NCBI RefSeq assembly: GCF_002233675.1
Contig: NZ_NMUQ01000004.1
Span: 180,054-244,053 of the forward strand
DNA length: 64,000 nt
Reading direction: 5' to 3'
DNA from: Paenibacillus herberti
Lineage (GTDB): Bacteria; Bacillota; Bacilli; Paenibacillales; Paenibacillaceae
The translations under genes and the position numbers were made by a program. The notes below the pieces were generated by a model. That model was not told the origin of the DNA. It ran no database searches and worked only from the letters and a program-made list of their open reading frames with translations. The first letter of the stretch is position 1. Each line of letters starts with the position of its first letter. This document shows positions 1 to 8,570 of the stretch, piece after piece.

Positions 1-202
1 CTCTCGGCCGCACCTAGACGCTCTTTCAAGTAGCTTTGACTACTTGAGCAGGACCATGGCCGCGCCTTTACGCGCATTCAAGTAACTTTGACTACTTGAT
101 CAACCTCTCGGCCGCACCTAGCTCGCTCTCAAGTAGCTTTTGCTACTTGAGCAAACCTCTCGACTGCGCCTAGCTCGCCTTCGTTTACTTACCTTTGCTA
201 GC
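1..202. repeat. 52-bp tandem array with palindromic cores
   Basis: Three near-identical 22-bp palindromes start at 26, 78 and 129, a spacing of 52 and 51 bp. Each has arms TCAAGTAG and CTACTTGA around a 6-base centre; the second copy has one arm mismatch. The ~30-bp intervals also resemble each other (CTCTCGGCCGCACCTAG), so the unit is a 52-bp tandem repeat rather than a repeat with unique spacers. A decayed fourth copy begins at 181, in phase, and runs into the stop codon of the acetyltransferase gene. The array continues beyond the left edge. It sits just 3' of the exopolysaccharide operon, so its hairpins would be in that operon's 3' transcript. Confidence 0.85.
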
Positions 203-895
203 CACGCCTGCGTTTTCCGCTGCTTTAGAGAAGCGCTGCTTCACAAAAGCAGCTGGCGTCCCGGCATGCACCTCACCGTCAGGAACGGATCGAGTGACCG
301 TGCTGCGAGCAGCGACGACGCCCATGACACCAACCGTCACCCCAGGGTAGACAAAAGAGTCACTGGCAATCCAGGCACCATCGTGGATGACGATCGGGCG
401 AGTGATGAGACCAAAGGATTCATCCTCGATATCATGAGAGCCGGTGCACAGGTAGCTGCGCTGCGACACGATGCAGTGACTGCCGACATCGATTCTGTCG
501 AGGCTGTAGAACTCGGCGTCATCTCCGACCCAGGAAAAATCGCCGATACTGACTTTCCATGGGTAGGTGAAACGCGCCGTGGAGCGAACTTGAACGCCTT
601 TGCCCACTTTGGCCCCGAACAGTCGTAGCAGGAAACGCCTCCAGCCGTACATCGGATGCAACGAGTAGCGGAACAGACTTCCCTGCACCAGCCACCACAG
701 GAGCACGATCACGCTGCTTCTGCCGCGGGAATACCAGTCCTGGTTGTACTGGTCCAGTCTGATTCGGTTGTCTAGCCGTATTTCGTTTATTTCCCGTTGC
801 TGAATCCATCCTGCGTCAACCTTCTCATGCTGATCCTTCCGTCTTTCCCTCTTACTCCTGTCCTTGTCCAAGCTCACGCTCTTCTCCACACTCAT
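185..895 (-). CDS. WcaF-like exopolysaccharide acetyltransferase
   Basis: 236-aa left-handed beta-helix (hexapeptide repeat) acetyltransferase of the colanic-acid WcaF type, expected to transfer acetyl from acetyl-CoA to a sugar hydroxyl. A basic, charged N-terminal segment (about residues 1-50) precedes a hydrophobic stretch (SSVIVLLWWLVQG). The hexapeptide core follows, with the WcaF-like LCTGSHD segment and a closing AGTPA motif. The ATG at 895-893 overlaps the upstream gene's TGA (ATGA overlap), which decides the start. A longer reading from 1081 would bury the upstream gene's 3' end. It is the last gene of the operon and its stop lies in the decayed last unit of the 52-bp array. The exact acceptor sugar cannot be told. 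Confidence 0.9.
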   Translation of the reverse strand: MSVEKSVSLDKDRSKRERRKDQHEKVDAGWIQQREINEIRLDNRIRLDQYNQDWYSRGRSSVIVLLWWLVQGSLFRYSLHPMYGWRRFLLRLFGAKVGKGVQVRSTARFTYPWKVSIGDFSWVGDDAEFYSLDRIDVGSHCIVSQRSYLCTGSHDIEDESFGLITRPIVIHDGAWIASDSFVYPGVTVGVMGVVAARSTVTRSVPDGEVHAGTPAAFVKQRFSKAAENAGVASKGK

Positions 896-2112
896 GAGCC
901 CCAGTTCAGTCCTGCCTCTGCACCTCTGCTGCTTCCTGCCGGGTCCGACTCCCCAATGAGCTGTCGGTATTCCTGCTCTAACTGGGCGCCCACTTGAGAC
1001 CATTCGTAATAATGCGATACCATCGCACGGCCTTGTTCTCCCATTCGGACGCATAACTCGGGATCGTTCAGCAGCTGGCAAGCAGCCTCCGCTACCTTGA
1101 CAGGATCCACTGGCACAGCCAGTCCGGCTCCCTCTTGAACGACCTCCCGCCAGATGTTTACCTTGTCAGAAATAACAACTGGAATACCGCAGGCCATCGC
1201 CTCCACGACCGCAATGCCGAAATTCTCCGTGTAGGATGGCAACAGGAACAGATCGGCATCGCGCAGTACCGCCAGCTTGTCCTTGCCGGTCAGCATGCCT
1301 GTGAAAATTGCGAACTCGCTAAGCCCCGCCGCCTTCAGCCATTCCCGCACCTTTAGGCCGTAGTTCTCGTCATCCGGGCCAGTTAACACAAGCACTGTAT
1401 CCGGGTGCTCACGATGAATATGTTTGAATGCCTCGACGAGCACGTCGAGTCCCTTCTTGAAGTTGATCCGGCTGAAAAAAAGCAGCATTTTTTTGCCCTC
1501 AAGCAGCTTATAGCGGGATCGGAACGAGCCGTGAATAGGCAGTTCCTGGTATTCAGAGGAGTTAACGCCGTTCGGTACGACGAAGCCCGAACTGCCGTGT
1601 ACATAAGGCTTCGCCAGTAATAGCTCCTCTTCGGTTGTATAATGGAGAGCATTGGCAAGCCGGATGTTGCGATCCTCGAACAGCGTCTCCATGATGCGCT
1701 TCCGATAGCGGTGGCGAGCATACATGACCGGATCCAGCGTGCCATGCGGGCGTACGATGTACGGAACCCCATGTTTACGTGCGTAATGACCGGCTGCCAT
1801 GCCATGGAAAAGATACAACGAATGGATATGCACGATATCAAAGTTAGGAATCGCTTTATTCAGAGCAAAAGCCATTGCCGGCGAGGTACGCCAAAACTTA
1901 GGCTGGATGACTGGAAAGTATCGGATGTCCACTCCGTTTTTTCGAATGACTCGATCCGTCGGCTCGTCAAGCACACCGTTGCCATCCTGGTTCGTACTGA
2001 AGATTGTTACCTCATGGCCGCGGGCTGCCAGCACTGCTGCCATTTCCATTCCCGCCTTGGCCGGTCCCCCGTAGCGAGGAGCCAAATTGGCGATAACATG
2101 CAGAATTTTCAT
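892..2112 (-). CDS. GT4-family glycosyltransferase
   Basis: 406-aa GT-B fold glycosyltransferase of family 4, adding one sugar to the lipid-linked repeat unit at the cytoplasmic membrane face. The N-terminus (MKILHVIANLAPRYGGPAKA) shows the acceptor-domain glycine-rich loop. The C-terminal donor domain has SRINFKKGLDVLVEAF and LPSYTENFGIAVVEAMACG, the usual EX7E region. It overlaps the downstream acetyltransferase by 4 bp and lies 24 bp after the other GT4 gene, so it is co-transcribed. The donor and linkage cannot be read from sequence. Confidence 0.92.
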   Translation of the reverse strand: MKILHVIANLAPRYGGPAKAGMEMAAVLAARGHEVTIFSTNQDGNGVLDEPTDRVIRKNGVDIRYFPVIQPKFWRTSPAMAFALNKAIPNFDIVHIHSLYLFHGMAAGHYARKHGVPYIVRPHGTLDPVMYARHRYRKRIMETLFEDRNIRLANALHYTTEEELLLAKPYVHGSSGFVVPNGVNSSEYQELPIHGSFRSRYKLLEGKKMLLFFSRINFKKGLDVLVEAFKHIHREHPDTVLVLTGPDDENYGLKVREWLKAAGLSEFAIFTGMLTGKDKLAVLRDADLFLLPSYTENFGIAVVEAMACGIPVVISDKVNIWREVVQEGAGLAVPVDPVKVAEAACQLLNDPELCVRMGEQGRAMVSHYYEWSQVGAQLEQEYRQLIGESDPAGSSRGAEAGLNWGS

Positions 2113-2136
2113 TCCTTCACTTCCGTTCTCAAAAGG

Positions 2137-3288
2137 TTAACCGGACAAGCTGCCCGAGCTCCGTGTGCCAGTGCGTCCGGACGCTGCGGTCATGTCGCTC
2201 CTGATTCGCTCCAGAATGCCATGTAGCCTTGCCGTATAGTTTGAGTAGCTGAAATAACCAAGCTCTTCCGGCACAATGCCGCGAGGAGCGCCCAGCAGCC
2301 GATTGATGCCGCTATACACCTCATCCGGGTCGGATGGGTCTATCAGCTCACCGAGCCGGCCGTGCAGCAATGCCTCGCTGCTGCCATCCTTAAGACTTGC
2401 CAGCACCGGAACTCCGCAGGCCATCGCCTCCAGTAGCACGATACCGAAGCCCTCGCCGTGGCTCGGCATCGCGAAGCCGTCAGCCAGGCGGTAATGATCC
2501 GCCTTCTCCTCCTCCGCAATCATTCCGGTAAACACAACGGAGTCCGTTAATCCAAGCGCCGCTGCTTTCGCTACCAGGCGAGAGCGATCGCTTCCGTCTC
2601 CTACAATGAGGTAGCGCAGCATCGGCAGCTCCAGCTTCAGACGGGGCATCGCCTCCAGCACCTCGTCGAACCCTTTCTTCCGGTCCGCCCCTGCCAACCG
2701 GCCGAGCGTCATGATGACACGGTCCTCCGGCTTCAAGCTATAACGTTTCATCAAATAAGCAGGGCGTGGTCCCGGTGTGAACAGGCCGGGCTCAAAGGAG
2801 TTCGGAAGCACATAAGAAGGCACTCCACTTAGGCCAGACCAGCCAGTAAAACGTTCGAGCGTCAGGCGGCTGACCGAGATTATGGCATCGACCTGACGGA
2901 GCGCCCAGCCGATCCCCCGACGCGTGACCGGATCCCATGCATCGATGCCGTGTATGACTAACACGATGGGAGCTCCGGTTAGTTTTTTGGCCAGCGCCGC
3001 GAAAGGCAACAAATTGATATGACCACACAGAATGAGGTCGCAGCCTCTGGCGCGACCGATCAGGGAAGCCAGCACTGCCTTCAAGTAACGTTGTTTGCTG
3101 TCTAGCCCTGCCGTCACGTAGTCGAGCTTCTCCGGCAGCTCGCCGGGTGGATGGGGCATAATGCGCGGGATAGCCACAGCCCTCTCCAAACCAGGGCTGG
3201 AGCAGAGCGCTCCCAGTAGATCCCGGTTGAATTTGGCAATGCCGCCATGCCCGCCGTACGCATCCGTGAGCAGTACAAGCGGCTTCAT
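2137..3288 (-). CDS. GT4-family glycosyltransferase
   Basis: 383-aa GT-B glycosyltransferase starting MKPLVLLTDAYGGHGGIAKF. The start at 3288 is preceded by AAAGGAG at good spacing; a 14-codon longer reading from 3330 has no such site. The donor-binding half carries GRLAGADRKKGFDEVLEAM and MPSHGEGFGIVLLEAMACG, typical of GT4. It is the second of two adjacent GT4 genes in the operon but is clearly diverged from its neighbour, so the two probably make different linkages. The tail after about residue 355 (Ser/Arg/Gly-rich) is not a recognised domain. Confidence 0.92.
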   Translation of the reverse strand: MKPLVLLTDAYGGHGGIAKFNRDLLGALCSSPGLERAVAIPRIMPHPPGELPEKLDYVTAGLDSKQRYLKAVLASLIGRARGCDLILCGHINLLPFAALAKKLTGAPIVLVIHGIDAWDPVTRRGIGWALRQVDAIISVSRLTLERFTGWSGLSGVPSYVLPNSFEPGLFTPGPRPAYLMKRYSLKPEDRVIMTLGRLAGADRKKGFDEVLEAMPRLKLELPMLRYLIVGDGSDRSRLVAKAAALGLTDSVVFTGMIAEEEKADHYRLADGFAMPSHGEGFGIVLLEAMACGVPVLASLKDGSSEALLHGRLGELIDPSDPDEVYSGINRLLGAPRGIVPEELGYFSYSNYTARLHGILERIRSDMTAASGRTGTRSSGSLSG

Positions 3289-3351
3289 AAGTTCTTGTCT
3301 CCTTTGAGAATTGGTTCGCCGATTATTCAAGGGCCGCCGGGCTGCTTCCCA

Positions 3352-4719
3352 TTACAGAGAAACAGTGCCCGCTTTGAGCCGATCCCGTGGCTTTTCCTCT
3401 TGCCGGGCGGCAACATTGTCGACCGCCTCTGGCAATTTTGACGCCGTCTTCGTACCCGTCAGCACCGCCCAACAAGCTGACAGCAGGAACAAGTAAACGA
3501 ACTGCTCCAGAATATTAGTCGAAATGCATAATACAAGATTGACAACAACGATGACGTAAAGTTGAATGCTTCTTCCCTGCATCTTTTGCAGCAGTCCAGG
3601 TGCAGCGGCGATGGCCGCGAAGAGCAGTAGAGCCAGCGTCACCAGGCCGAATTGCGTCAGAATGGAGTTGAACGTACCGTCCATGATCTGATGCTCAAGC
3701 TCAACTTCCATTTGTTTATTAAGGTTAACGCCGCTGTTCGTGCCATAACCGAGACCATCTCCGAACAGTACAACGCTGAGTGGATTGCTCGTGAAAAAGC
3801 CCGTCAGCATGTCGATGCGGCCACCTTCCACCTGAGCTTCCACGATGCTTCCCCGGTCAGCCATTAGCGTGGCAGCCTGTACACCGCCCATCAGAGCAAG
3901 CAGCGAAAAGCAGATGATAGCTGGCGTCAGATACACCGAGCCTGGCCGTTTGCGCCCTTTGAACACCGTCTCCACCACTAAGAAAAACACAACTAGGAAA
4001 CAGCCGATAATCGCCGAGCGTGTACCGGACATGCCGGCGATACAGAGGCATAGTAACTGCAGCATTGGCCCCAGCCTGCGCTGTGTCTTGCCCACCACAG
4101 CCCTTGCGGCATAGAGGAAGATGGAGCTTCCGAGCGCCATATACCCGGCGATAGAGATGCCTCCGAAGGTACCAATCAGCCGCAGCGAAAATGGATTCAC
4201 AACGCCGAAGCGTCCGGTGAACAGCACATACTGGACAGTCAGCACGGCAAATTCGATTAGGATTAGCCAGCCGAGGCAGCGCGCGAGCATGCGGATGAAC
4301 TCCGTCTGGCCGCGGATATAACCCACCGCTTTGACGCAGAACAGAATCAGCAGCAGTGAGCGGCCTCCGGCAGCAACCTGGTACAGGTTAAGCCCCGCTT
4401 CGCGGAAGACGAGCACGCTGCTTCCGTAGAGCAGCAGCAGCAACACCGGCAAATAATGGGCGGCCAATCGATAGCGCTCCTGCTTGCGAACGTCCATCCA
4501 GAAAAACAAGCCGAGCAGCACCACCATGAGAATATCCTTCACATACCGAATGCTGGGACCGAAAATAGGTTCGTTAAGAGCGAACTTGGCGTACGAAATT
4601 CGCGCGTTCACCATATCGTTCAGTGCTTCCGGCAAATAGGCCATTGCCGCAAAAATCAGATAAGCGATCAGACCGCGCCGCGCCCAGTCTTCCAGGGATA
4701 GCCTGCGCATATTCATCAC
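3352..4719 (-). CDS. Wzy-like polysaccharide polymerase / O-antigen ligase family
   Basis: 455-aa polytopic membrane protein with roughly ten to twelve hydrophobic segments and a large loop after about residue 290. The motif SGTRSAIIG and the surrounding layout fit the O-antigen polymerase/ligase (Wzy_C) family. In a Wzx/Wzy operon its expected job is to join repeat units en bloc outside the membrane. The start lies 1 bp after the gmd stop, indicating translational coupling; MRR three codons in is an alternative start. Sequence similarity in this family is weak, so the call rests on topology and gene context. Confidence 0.82.
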   Translation of the reverse strand: MMNMRRLSLEDWARRGLIAYLIFAAMAYLPEALNDMVNARISYAKFALNEPIFGPSIRYVKDILMVVLLGLFFWMDVRKQERYRLAAHYLPVLLLLLYGSSVLVFREAGLNLYQVAAGGRSLLLILFCVKAVGYIRGQTEFIRMLARCLGWLILIEFAVLTVQYVLFTGRFGVVNPFSLRLIGTFGGISIAGYMALGSSIFLYAARAVVGKTQRRLGPMLQLLCLCIAGMSGTRSAIIGCFLVVFFLVVETVFKGRKRPGSVYLTPAIICFSLLALMGGVQAATLMADRGSIVEAQVEGGRIDMLTGFFTSNPLSVVLFGDGLGYGTNSGVNLNKQMEVELEHQIMDGTFNSILTQFGLVTLALLLFAAIAAAPGLLQKMQGRSIQLYVIVVVNLVLCISTNILEQFVYLFLLSACWAVLTGTKTASKLPEAVDNVAARQEEKPRDRLKAGTVSL

Positions 4720-4720
4720 C

Positions 4721-5716
4721 TTATGCGTGTACGCTCATCGCAAGCTGGTAAGCCGCTTCATGTCCGACGCGCTTCATATCCTCGTCGACCATCATTTTGA
4801 CTAGCTGCTCGAAGCCAACCTCAAGCTCCCAGCCGAGCTTCTCCTTCGCCTTCGTGCAATCGCCGAGCAGCAGATCCACCTCTGCGGGACGTTGGAACTC
4901 GGGATCAATGACAACATAGTCGCGATAGTCGAGGCCTACATGGGAGAAAGCAACTTCCAGCAGCTCGCGAACGGTATGCATTTCACCCGTGGAGATGACA
5001 AAGTCATCCGGCTCATCCTGCTGCAGCATCAGCCACATTGCCTTGATGTAGTCGCCAGCGAAGCCCCAGTCGCGGAGCGCGTCGATGTTGCCCATGCGCA
5101 GCTCGGTCGCCAAGCCCAGCTTGATGCGGGCGACGGCATCGGACACTTTGCGTGTCACGAATTCCACACCGCGGCGCGGCGATTCGTGGTTGAACAGAAT
5201 GCCGGAGCAGGCGAACATGCCGAAGCTTTCCCGGTAATTGACTGTAATCCAGTGGCCGTATACCTTGGCTACGCCGTAAGGGCTGCGCGGATAAAACGGC
5301 GTTGTTTCCTTCTGCGGCGTTTCGAGTACTTTGCCGAACATTTCGCTGCTAGAAGCTTGATAGAAACGCGCGCTCGGCTTCACGATGCGCACCGCCTCCA
5401 GCATATTCGTCACGCTGATCGCCGTCAGATGGCCTGTCGCGAGCGGCTGCGGCCAGGATGCAGCCACGAACGATTGCGCCGCCAAGTTATACACCTCGTC
5501 CGGATCGGATACACGCATCGCCTCGATGAGAGAAGCCAAGTCAGTCAGATCGCCCGACACCCAGTTGATGCGGGTTTTGATATGCTCGACGTTCTCGTAG
5601 TTTGGCGTGCTCGTACGGCGACGCATGCCGTACACCTGATACCCCTGGTCGAGCAGAAACTCTGCCAGATAAGATCCATCTTGACCGGTTACTCCTGTAA
5701 TTAGCGCTCTTTTCAT
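4721..5716 (-). CDS. gmd: GDP-mannose 4,6-dehydratase
   Basis: 331-aa short-chain dehydrogenase/reductase converting GDP-D-mannose to GDP-4-keto-6-deoxymannose, the first step to GDP-L-fucose. The NAD(P)-binding motif [10 protein letters not shown] is at residues 7-16, the active-site SSSEMFG near 122-128 and YxxxK as Y147-GVA-K151. The [11 protein letters not shown] segment is characteristic of Gmd. AGGGGG precedes the ATG. It is next to the GDP-fucose synthase gene, completing the two-step pathway. Length is a little shorter than many Gmd proteins (about 340-370) but all core motifs are present. Confidence 0.96.
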   Translation of the reverse strand: MKRALITGVTGQDGSYLAEFLLDQGYQVYGMRRRTSTPNYENVEHIKTRINWVSGDLTDLASLIEAMRVSDPDEVYNLAAQSFVAASWPQPLATGHLTAISVTNMLEAVRIVKPSARFYQASSSEMFGKVLETPQKETTPFYPRSPYGVAKVYGHWITVNYRESFGMFACSGILFNHESPRRGVEFVTRKVSDAVARIKLGLATELRMGNIDALRDWGFAGDYIKAMWLMLQQDEPDDFVISTGEMHTVRELLEVAFSHVGLDYRDYVVIDPEFQRPAEVDLLLGDCTKAKEKLGWELEVGFEQLVKMMVDEDMKRVGHEAAYQLAMSVHA

Positions 5717-5813
5717 ATGCTGTATCCCCCTATTGGATGAATAATTTGAATTGATATTGTTTATTCGCTGACGCTTCTCCGGGCTCGACCTTTGGCTCCG
5801 CTGCTCATTTCAC

Positions 5814-6746
5814 CTAAGCAAGAACGGCCTGGCGATAGCCCGCGTAAACCTCGCGGATGCCCTCATCGAGCGGCTTCGACGCCCGCCAGCCGAGGCTGTT
5901 AATGCGGCTTGTGTCCACCAGCTTGCGCGGCGTGCCGTCCGGCCGTGATGTGTTGAACGCCAGTTGGCCCTCGAAGCCGACCACCTTGCCGATCTGCTCC
6001 GCCAGCTCGCGGATGGCGATATCCTCGCCAACACCGATGTTGACGATGTCGTCGCCGTCATAGTGGTTCATCAGGAACAGGCAGGCATCCGCCAAATCGT
6101 CGGAATGCAAGAACTCACGGCGCGGATTGCCCGTGCCCCAAATTTCCACCTGAGCCGCTCCATCCTGCTTGGCCTCATGGATTTTGCGCAGCAGCGCCGG
6201 CAGCACATGAGAGGTTTCCAGATCGAAATTGTCGCCTGGTCCGTACAGATTCGTCGGCATCGCCGAGATGAATTTTGTACCGTACTGGCGGTTGTATGCC
6301 TGACACATTTTGATGCCAGCGATCTTGGCGATCGCATAGGCTTCGTTGGTCGGCTCCAGATCGCCGCGCAGCAGGCTGTCTTCATGCAGAGGCTGCGGTG
6401 CCAGCTTCGGATAAATGCAAGTCGAGCCGAGGAACAGCAGCTTTTTCACGCCATGCCTTCTCGCCGCATCAATCACATTTGTCTGAATGAGCAGATTGTC
6501 GCGGATGAAGTCTCCACAGTAATCGTTGTTGGCGACGATGCCGCCGACCTTGGCAGCAGCCAGGAATAGATAGTCGATGCTAACACTACTGAAAAAGGCT
6601 TCAACTGCATTGTTATCCCGCAGGTCCAGCTCCCTGCTGGTCCGGCCGATCAGGTTCGTGTAGCCGCGGGCCTCGAGAGCCCGCCAAATGGCGGAACCGG
6701 CCAGTCCACGATGTCCAGCCACGTATATTGCGGCATGTTTGTCCAT
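5814..6746 (-). CDS. fcl: GDP-L-fucose synthase
   Basis: 310-aa epimerase/reductase that turns GDP-4-keto-6-deoxymannose into GDP-L-fucose with NADPH. GHRGLAGS at residues 11-18 is the nucleotide-binding loop, Ser108-Thr-Cys lies in the conserved LGSTCIYP, and Tyr137-Lys141 (YAIAK) are catalytic. The start at 6746 has AAAGGAG upstream; a reading from 6797 does not. Directly upstream of gmd with about 97 bp between them. Together they imply fucose, or a closely related 6-deoxyhexose, in the polymer. Confidence 0.95.
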   Translation of the reverse strand: MDKHAAIYVAGHRGLAGSAIWRALEARGYTNLIGRTSRELDLRDNNAVEAFFSSVSIDYLFLAAAKVGGIVANNDYCGDFIRDNLLIQTNVIDAARRHGVKKLLFLGSTCIYPKLAPQPLHEDSLLRGDLEPTNEAYAIAKIAGIKMCQAYNRQYGTKFISAMPTNLYGPGDNFDLETSHVLPALLRKIHEAKQDGAAQVEIWGTGNPRREFLHSDDLADACLFLMNHYDGDDIVNIGVGEDIAIRELAEQIGKVVGFEGQLAFNTSRPDGTPRKLVDTSRINSLGWRASKPLDEGIREVYAGYRQAVLA

Positions 6747-6857
6747 ATTCGAGGCTCCTTTATACTCGTATTTCCGTTGCATGCTTGCACTGACCACAGA
6801 CAGCGAAGACGTATGACAAGCGGAATCGGTCTTTTATTAATGAATCCAACTATTGGG

Positions 6858-7535
6858 TCAAAATGCATCCTTGCTGCCAAGCAGCACCCGCACGGTCCGC
6901 AGCAGAATGGACAGGTCCATGCTAATCGAGCGCTCACGCACATAACGTAGATCCAGCTCGACCATCTGCTCGAAGCTCAGGCTGCTACGGCCGCTCACTT
7001 GCCAAAGCCCGGTGCAACCCGGCGTCACTTCCAGCCGCTGGCGGTCATACGGCGTGTATTCCGCCACCTCACGCGGCAGCGGAGGGCGCGGCCCGACGAG
7101 CGACATATTGCCTTGCAGCACGTTGACCAGCTGCGGCAGTTCGTCGATGCTCGTTTTGCGGATGAAACGGCCGACACGCGTGATACGAGGATCGTCGCGC
7201 ATTTTGAACATCGCGCCTTGCACCTCGTTCTGTGCCATCAGTTCCTTAAGCCGCTCCTCCGCATTCGACACCATGGATCTGAACTTGTACATGCGGAACG
7301 GCTTGCCGTCCTTGCCAACCCTCGTCTGATAAAAAAATACCGAGCCCTTCGGGTCCTCGAGCTTGATCAACAGACCGAACATGACGAATACCGGACTGAG
7401 CAACAACAATCCAATCAGCGAGCAAACCACGTCCAGCACCCGCTTTATTCCCACGTACAGAGCCAACTGCCGCTCCTGAATTGGACAGCTTGCTCCTGCG
7501 ACCGCAGCTTTATCACTTCTTTCTTGATAAGCCAA
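6858..7535 (-). CDS. Initiating undecaprenyl-phosphate sugar transferase (Bac_transf)
   Basis: 225-aa single-pass phosphoglycosyltransferase of the WcaJ/CpsE type, which loads the first sugar-1-phosphate onto undecaprenyl phosphate. One membrane helix lies at about residues 30-57. The cytoplasmic core carries the family motif R-V-G-x-D-G-K-P-F-x-x-Y-K-F-R-S-M and then DELPQLVNVLQGNMSLVGPR. The open frame begins with TTG (codon at 7535) behind a G-rich ribosome site; a second possible TTG lies 24 codons further in behind AGGAG, so the exact start is uncertain. It marks this as a complete lipid-linked assembly cluster. Confidence 0.92.
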   Translation of the reverse strand: MAYQERSDKAAVAGASCPIQERQLALYVGIKRVLDVVCSLIGLLLLSPVFVMFGLLIKLEDPKGSVFFYQTRVGKDGKPFRMYKFRSMVSNAEERLKELMAQNEVQGAMFKMRDDPRITRVGRFIRKTSIDELPQLVNVLQGNMSLVGPRPPLPREVAEYTPYDRQRLEVTPGCTGLWQVSGRSSLSFEQMVELDLRYVRERSISMDLSILLRTVRVLLGSKDAF

Positions 7536-7574
7536 GTGTCATCTGCCCCCCGCTTGAATGGAATAATAGTATGA

Positions 7575-8570
7575 CTAGTTCGCCACCTCGCCTGCGGACA
7601 GCTCCGATCCCGGAACACCGCTTGTCCAGGCGGTAAAGTAACTCGTGTTTTTGCCGTAGGAGTTGTCGAGCAATACATTCGGCTTGTCCATCAGACAGCT
7701 GAGAATATGCCCATGCAGCCGTGAGGTGACGATGCTTCCGTAAAGTCCGAACTCGCGAATCGCCTTATCCACCAAGTATTGGGAGTATCCGTACCAGATC
7801 CGCTGCAGCGGCCCACGTGCTCCCGGCAGCCGATACAGCTTCATTAGCAGCACAAGCGCTTTGCGCTCCATTGGCGTGTAAAGGCTGGTCCAGTCGAGCG
7901 AGGCGCTGCGGGCTCCACTCTGCTTCTCAAGCTGCTCCTGTTGAGATGTTTTCTCAATGTCGGTCCTGAGGAAGAACAGCGTGTCTCCCTGCGCAACACT
8001 TGGAGATTCGATTGGATATAGCTGATGAGCCATATCTGGCGACATGTACACATGCACGTTTTTGAATTTTTTGCGGGCCATCTCGTAGCTAAGGGAATCT
8101 CGCACATACAGATGCACATCCCCGTGCCGGTTCAGAATCGCAGCCGTGCGTCCGAAGTTCAGCTCACTCTTATAAAAAATCGTCTGTGGCAGCATGACGA
8201 TGCGATGCCCCGGATAACGCTCCACAACCCGCTCACGCAGCAGTTGATGCTTGGCGTACAAATCGCCGAAGTTGCCGCCGCCATGCAGGACGAGAATGCA
8301 GCCTGGCGGAACCTTCAATCCATCAGGAAAATCCAGCACGCTGTAACGGGCTCTAACCCGGATTCCATAAGCCTTGAAGAAGGCTTCGGTTCCCTTCATG
8401 ATCAGGATGTCGCCGCCGTTGCTGTGTACGGGATAGTCGATGTAGATGATTTCAGAACCCCTGGGAATGCTCTTTGTTATAAGCGATAGCCGCTCTTTCA
8501 ACTGTTCCATCGGATGCTGACCGGCTTTGCCGGCGCTTTGCTGCGACTGTCCCTGCTCCATCTTACTCAT
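7575..8570 (-). CDS. Polysaccharide pyruvyl transferase family protein
   Basis: 331-aa member of the pyruvyl transferase family (CsaB / EpsI / EpsO type), which uses phosphoenolpyruvate to add a ketal-linked pyruvate to a sugar, giving the polymer negative charge. Visible motifs are HSNGGDILIMKG near residues 49-60, LHGGGNFGDLY and the C-terminal VTSRLHGHILS that contributes to the PEP site. The start codon overlaps the flippase stop (ATGA, 8567-8570). Position inside the operon supports modification of the repeat unit rather than of cell-wall polymers. Confidence 0.9.
   Translation of the reverse strand: MSKMEQGQSQQSAGKAGQHPMEQLKERLSLITKSIPRGSEIIYIDYPVHSNGGDILIMKGTEAFFKAYGIRVRARYSVLDFPDGLKVPPGCILVLHGGGNFGDLYAKHQLLRERVVERYPGHRIVMLPQTIFYKSELNFGRTAAILNRHGDVHLYVRDSLSYEMARKKFKNVHVYMSPDMAHQLYPIESPSVAQGDTLFFLRTDIEKTSQQEQLEKQSGARSASLDWTSLYTPMERKALVLLMKLYRLPGARGPLQRIWYGYSQYLVDKAIREFGLYGSIVTSRLHGHILSCLMDKPNVLLDNSYGKNTSYFTAWTSGVPGSELSAGEVAN

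Noticed and set aside
1-202. CRISPR-like array at the left edge
   Set aside because: The intervals between palindromes are similar to one another, so the whole 52-bp unit is repeated; unique spacers are absent.
4892-5704. 270-codon plus-strand ORF opposite gmd
   Set aside because: Antisense shadow of the conserved dehydratase gene.
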